From contig NZ_CP029331.1 of the NCBI RefSeq assembly GCF_003345255.1, forward strand, positions 620,001 to 684,000: 64,000 bases of DNA. The letters are read 5' to 3'. Each line of letters starts with the position of its first letter. Positions within the stretch are counted from its first letter, which is position 1. Positions 63,959 through 64,000 of this stretch are shown in pieces. The notes beneath the pieces were generated by a model. The model ran no database searches, had not been told where the DNA came from, and was given only the letters and a program-made list of their open reading frames with translations. The stretch is from Pseudothauera hydrothermalis. GTDB lineage: Bacteria > Pseudomonadota > Gammaproteobacteria > Burkholderiales > Rhodocyclaceae. The translations under genes were made by a program, and so were the position numbers.

Positions 63959-64000
63959 TCAATTGGCCGGCAGGCCAATGTGCAGCTTCGCCACCTTGCG
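63959..64000 (-). CDS. secD: C-terminal end of SecD (5' part outside window)
   Basis: Thirteen codons ending RKVAKLHIGLPAN and a TGA, open to the right edge. Its location immediately upstream of secF on the same strand and basic C-terminal end identify it as SecD; the rest lies outside the window. Confidence 0.7.
   Translation of the reverse strand, partial: RKVAKLHIGLPAN

Overview
The window is GC-rich, densely coded DNA from a betaproteobacterium, most likely of the order Rhodocyclales (Azoarcus/Thauera type). This rests on the run ychF-pth-rplY-prs-tRNA-Gln-ispE-lolB-TPR protein-mutM, the ftsY-ftsE-ftsX block, paired M16 peptidases, ahpC-ahpF and a DUF2322 protein. No 16S gene is present, so the placement is an inference from gene content and order.

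Layout. (1) 1-6.3 kb: the end of a TraR/DksA-type zinc-finger protein, fluoride exporter crcB with a DUF190 partner, then a minus-strand oxyanion cluster modE / modA - TauE/SafE permease - modB - modC - ACR3/SBF-type carrier - EamA protein, with a ModE-type palindrome in front of modA. (2) 6.4-8.8 kb: a divergent pair, a Lon-type AAA+ ATPase without protease domain and an XRE-like regulator, separated by two oppositely oriented 17-bp operator-like repeats. (3) 8.8-15.4 kb: a Wadjet/MksBEFG-type SMC defence operon (jetA-jetB-jetC-jetD) whose jetA is split by an intact IS630-family element; removing the element plus one TA restores the frame exactly. (4) 15.4-15.8 kb: a non-coding stretch with strong hairpins and a helically phased tandem array. 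(5) 15.8-34.4 kb: a tight seven-gene minus-strand operon: Fic protein, a 1758-aa DEAD/DEAH helicase fused to DUF1998, a SNF2 helicase, a 1636-aa Eco57I-type adenine methyltransferase, an SMC/AAA15-like ATPase, an HNH nuclease and a DUF262-HNH (GmrSD-like) protein. This composite mixes hallmarks of Druantia (DruE-like fusion helicase), DISARM (SNF2 + adenine methylase), Septu (ATPase + HNH) and GmrSD, and is the strongest candidate for an undescribed system here. (6) 34.5-39.3 kb: an integration module (ribbon-helix-helix protein, tyrosine-recombinase-like protein, HTH protein, AlpA, a protein of unknown function, P4-type integrase) that ends next to the 3' end of ychF. (7) 39.3-64 kb: core housekeeping genes through to secF and the end of secD.

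How it fits together. The P4-type integrase, facing ychF across an intergenic region with perfect and near-perfect palindromes, suggests that a genomic island joins the core chromosome near 39.1-39.3 kb, with its defence cargo to the left. The left junction is not visible. Cargo operons all run leftward, away from the integrase. The anti-plasmid (Wadjet) arm looks inactivated but potentially reversible; the restriction-like arm looks intact and carries a two-copy operator overlapping its likely promoter.
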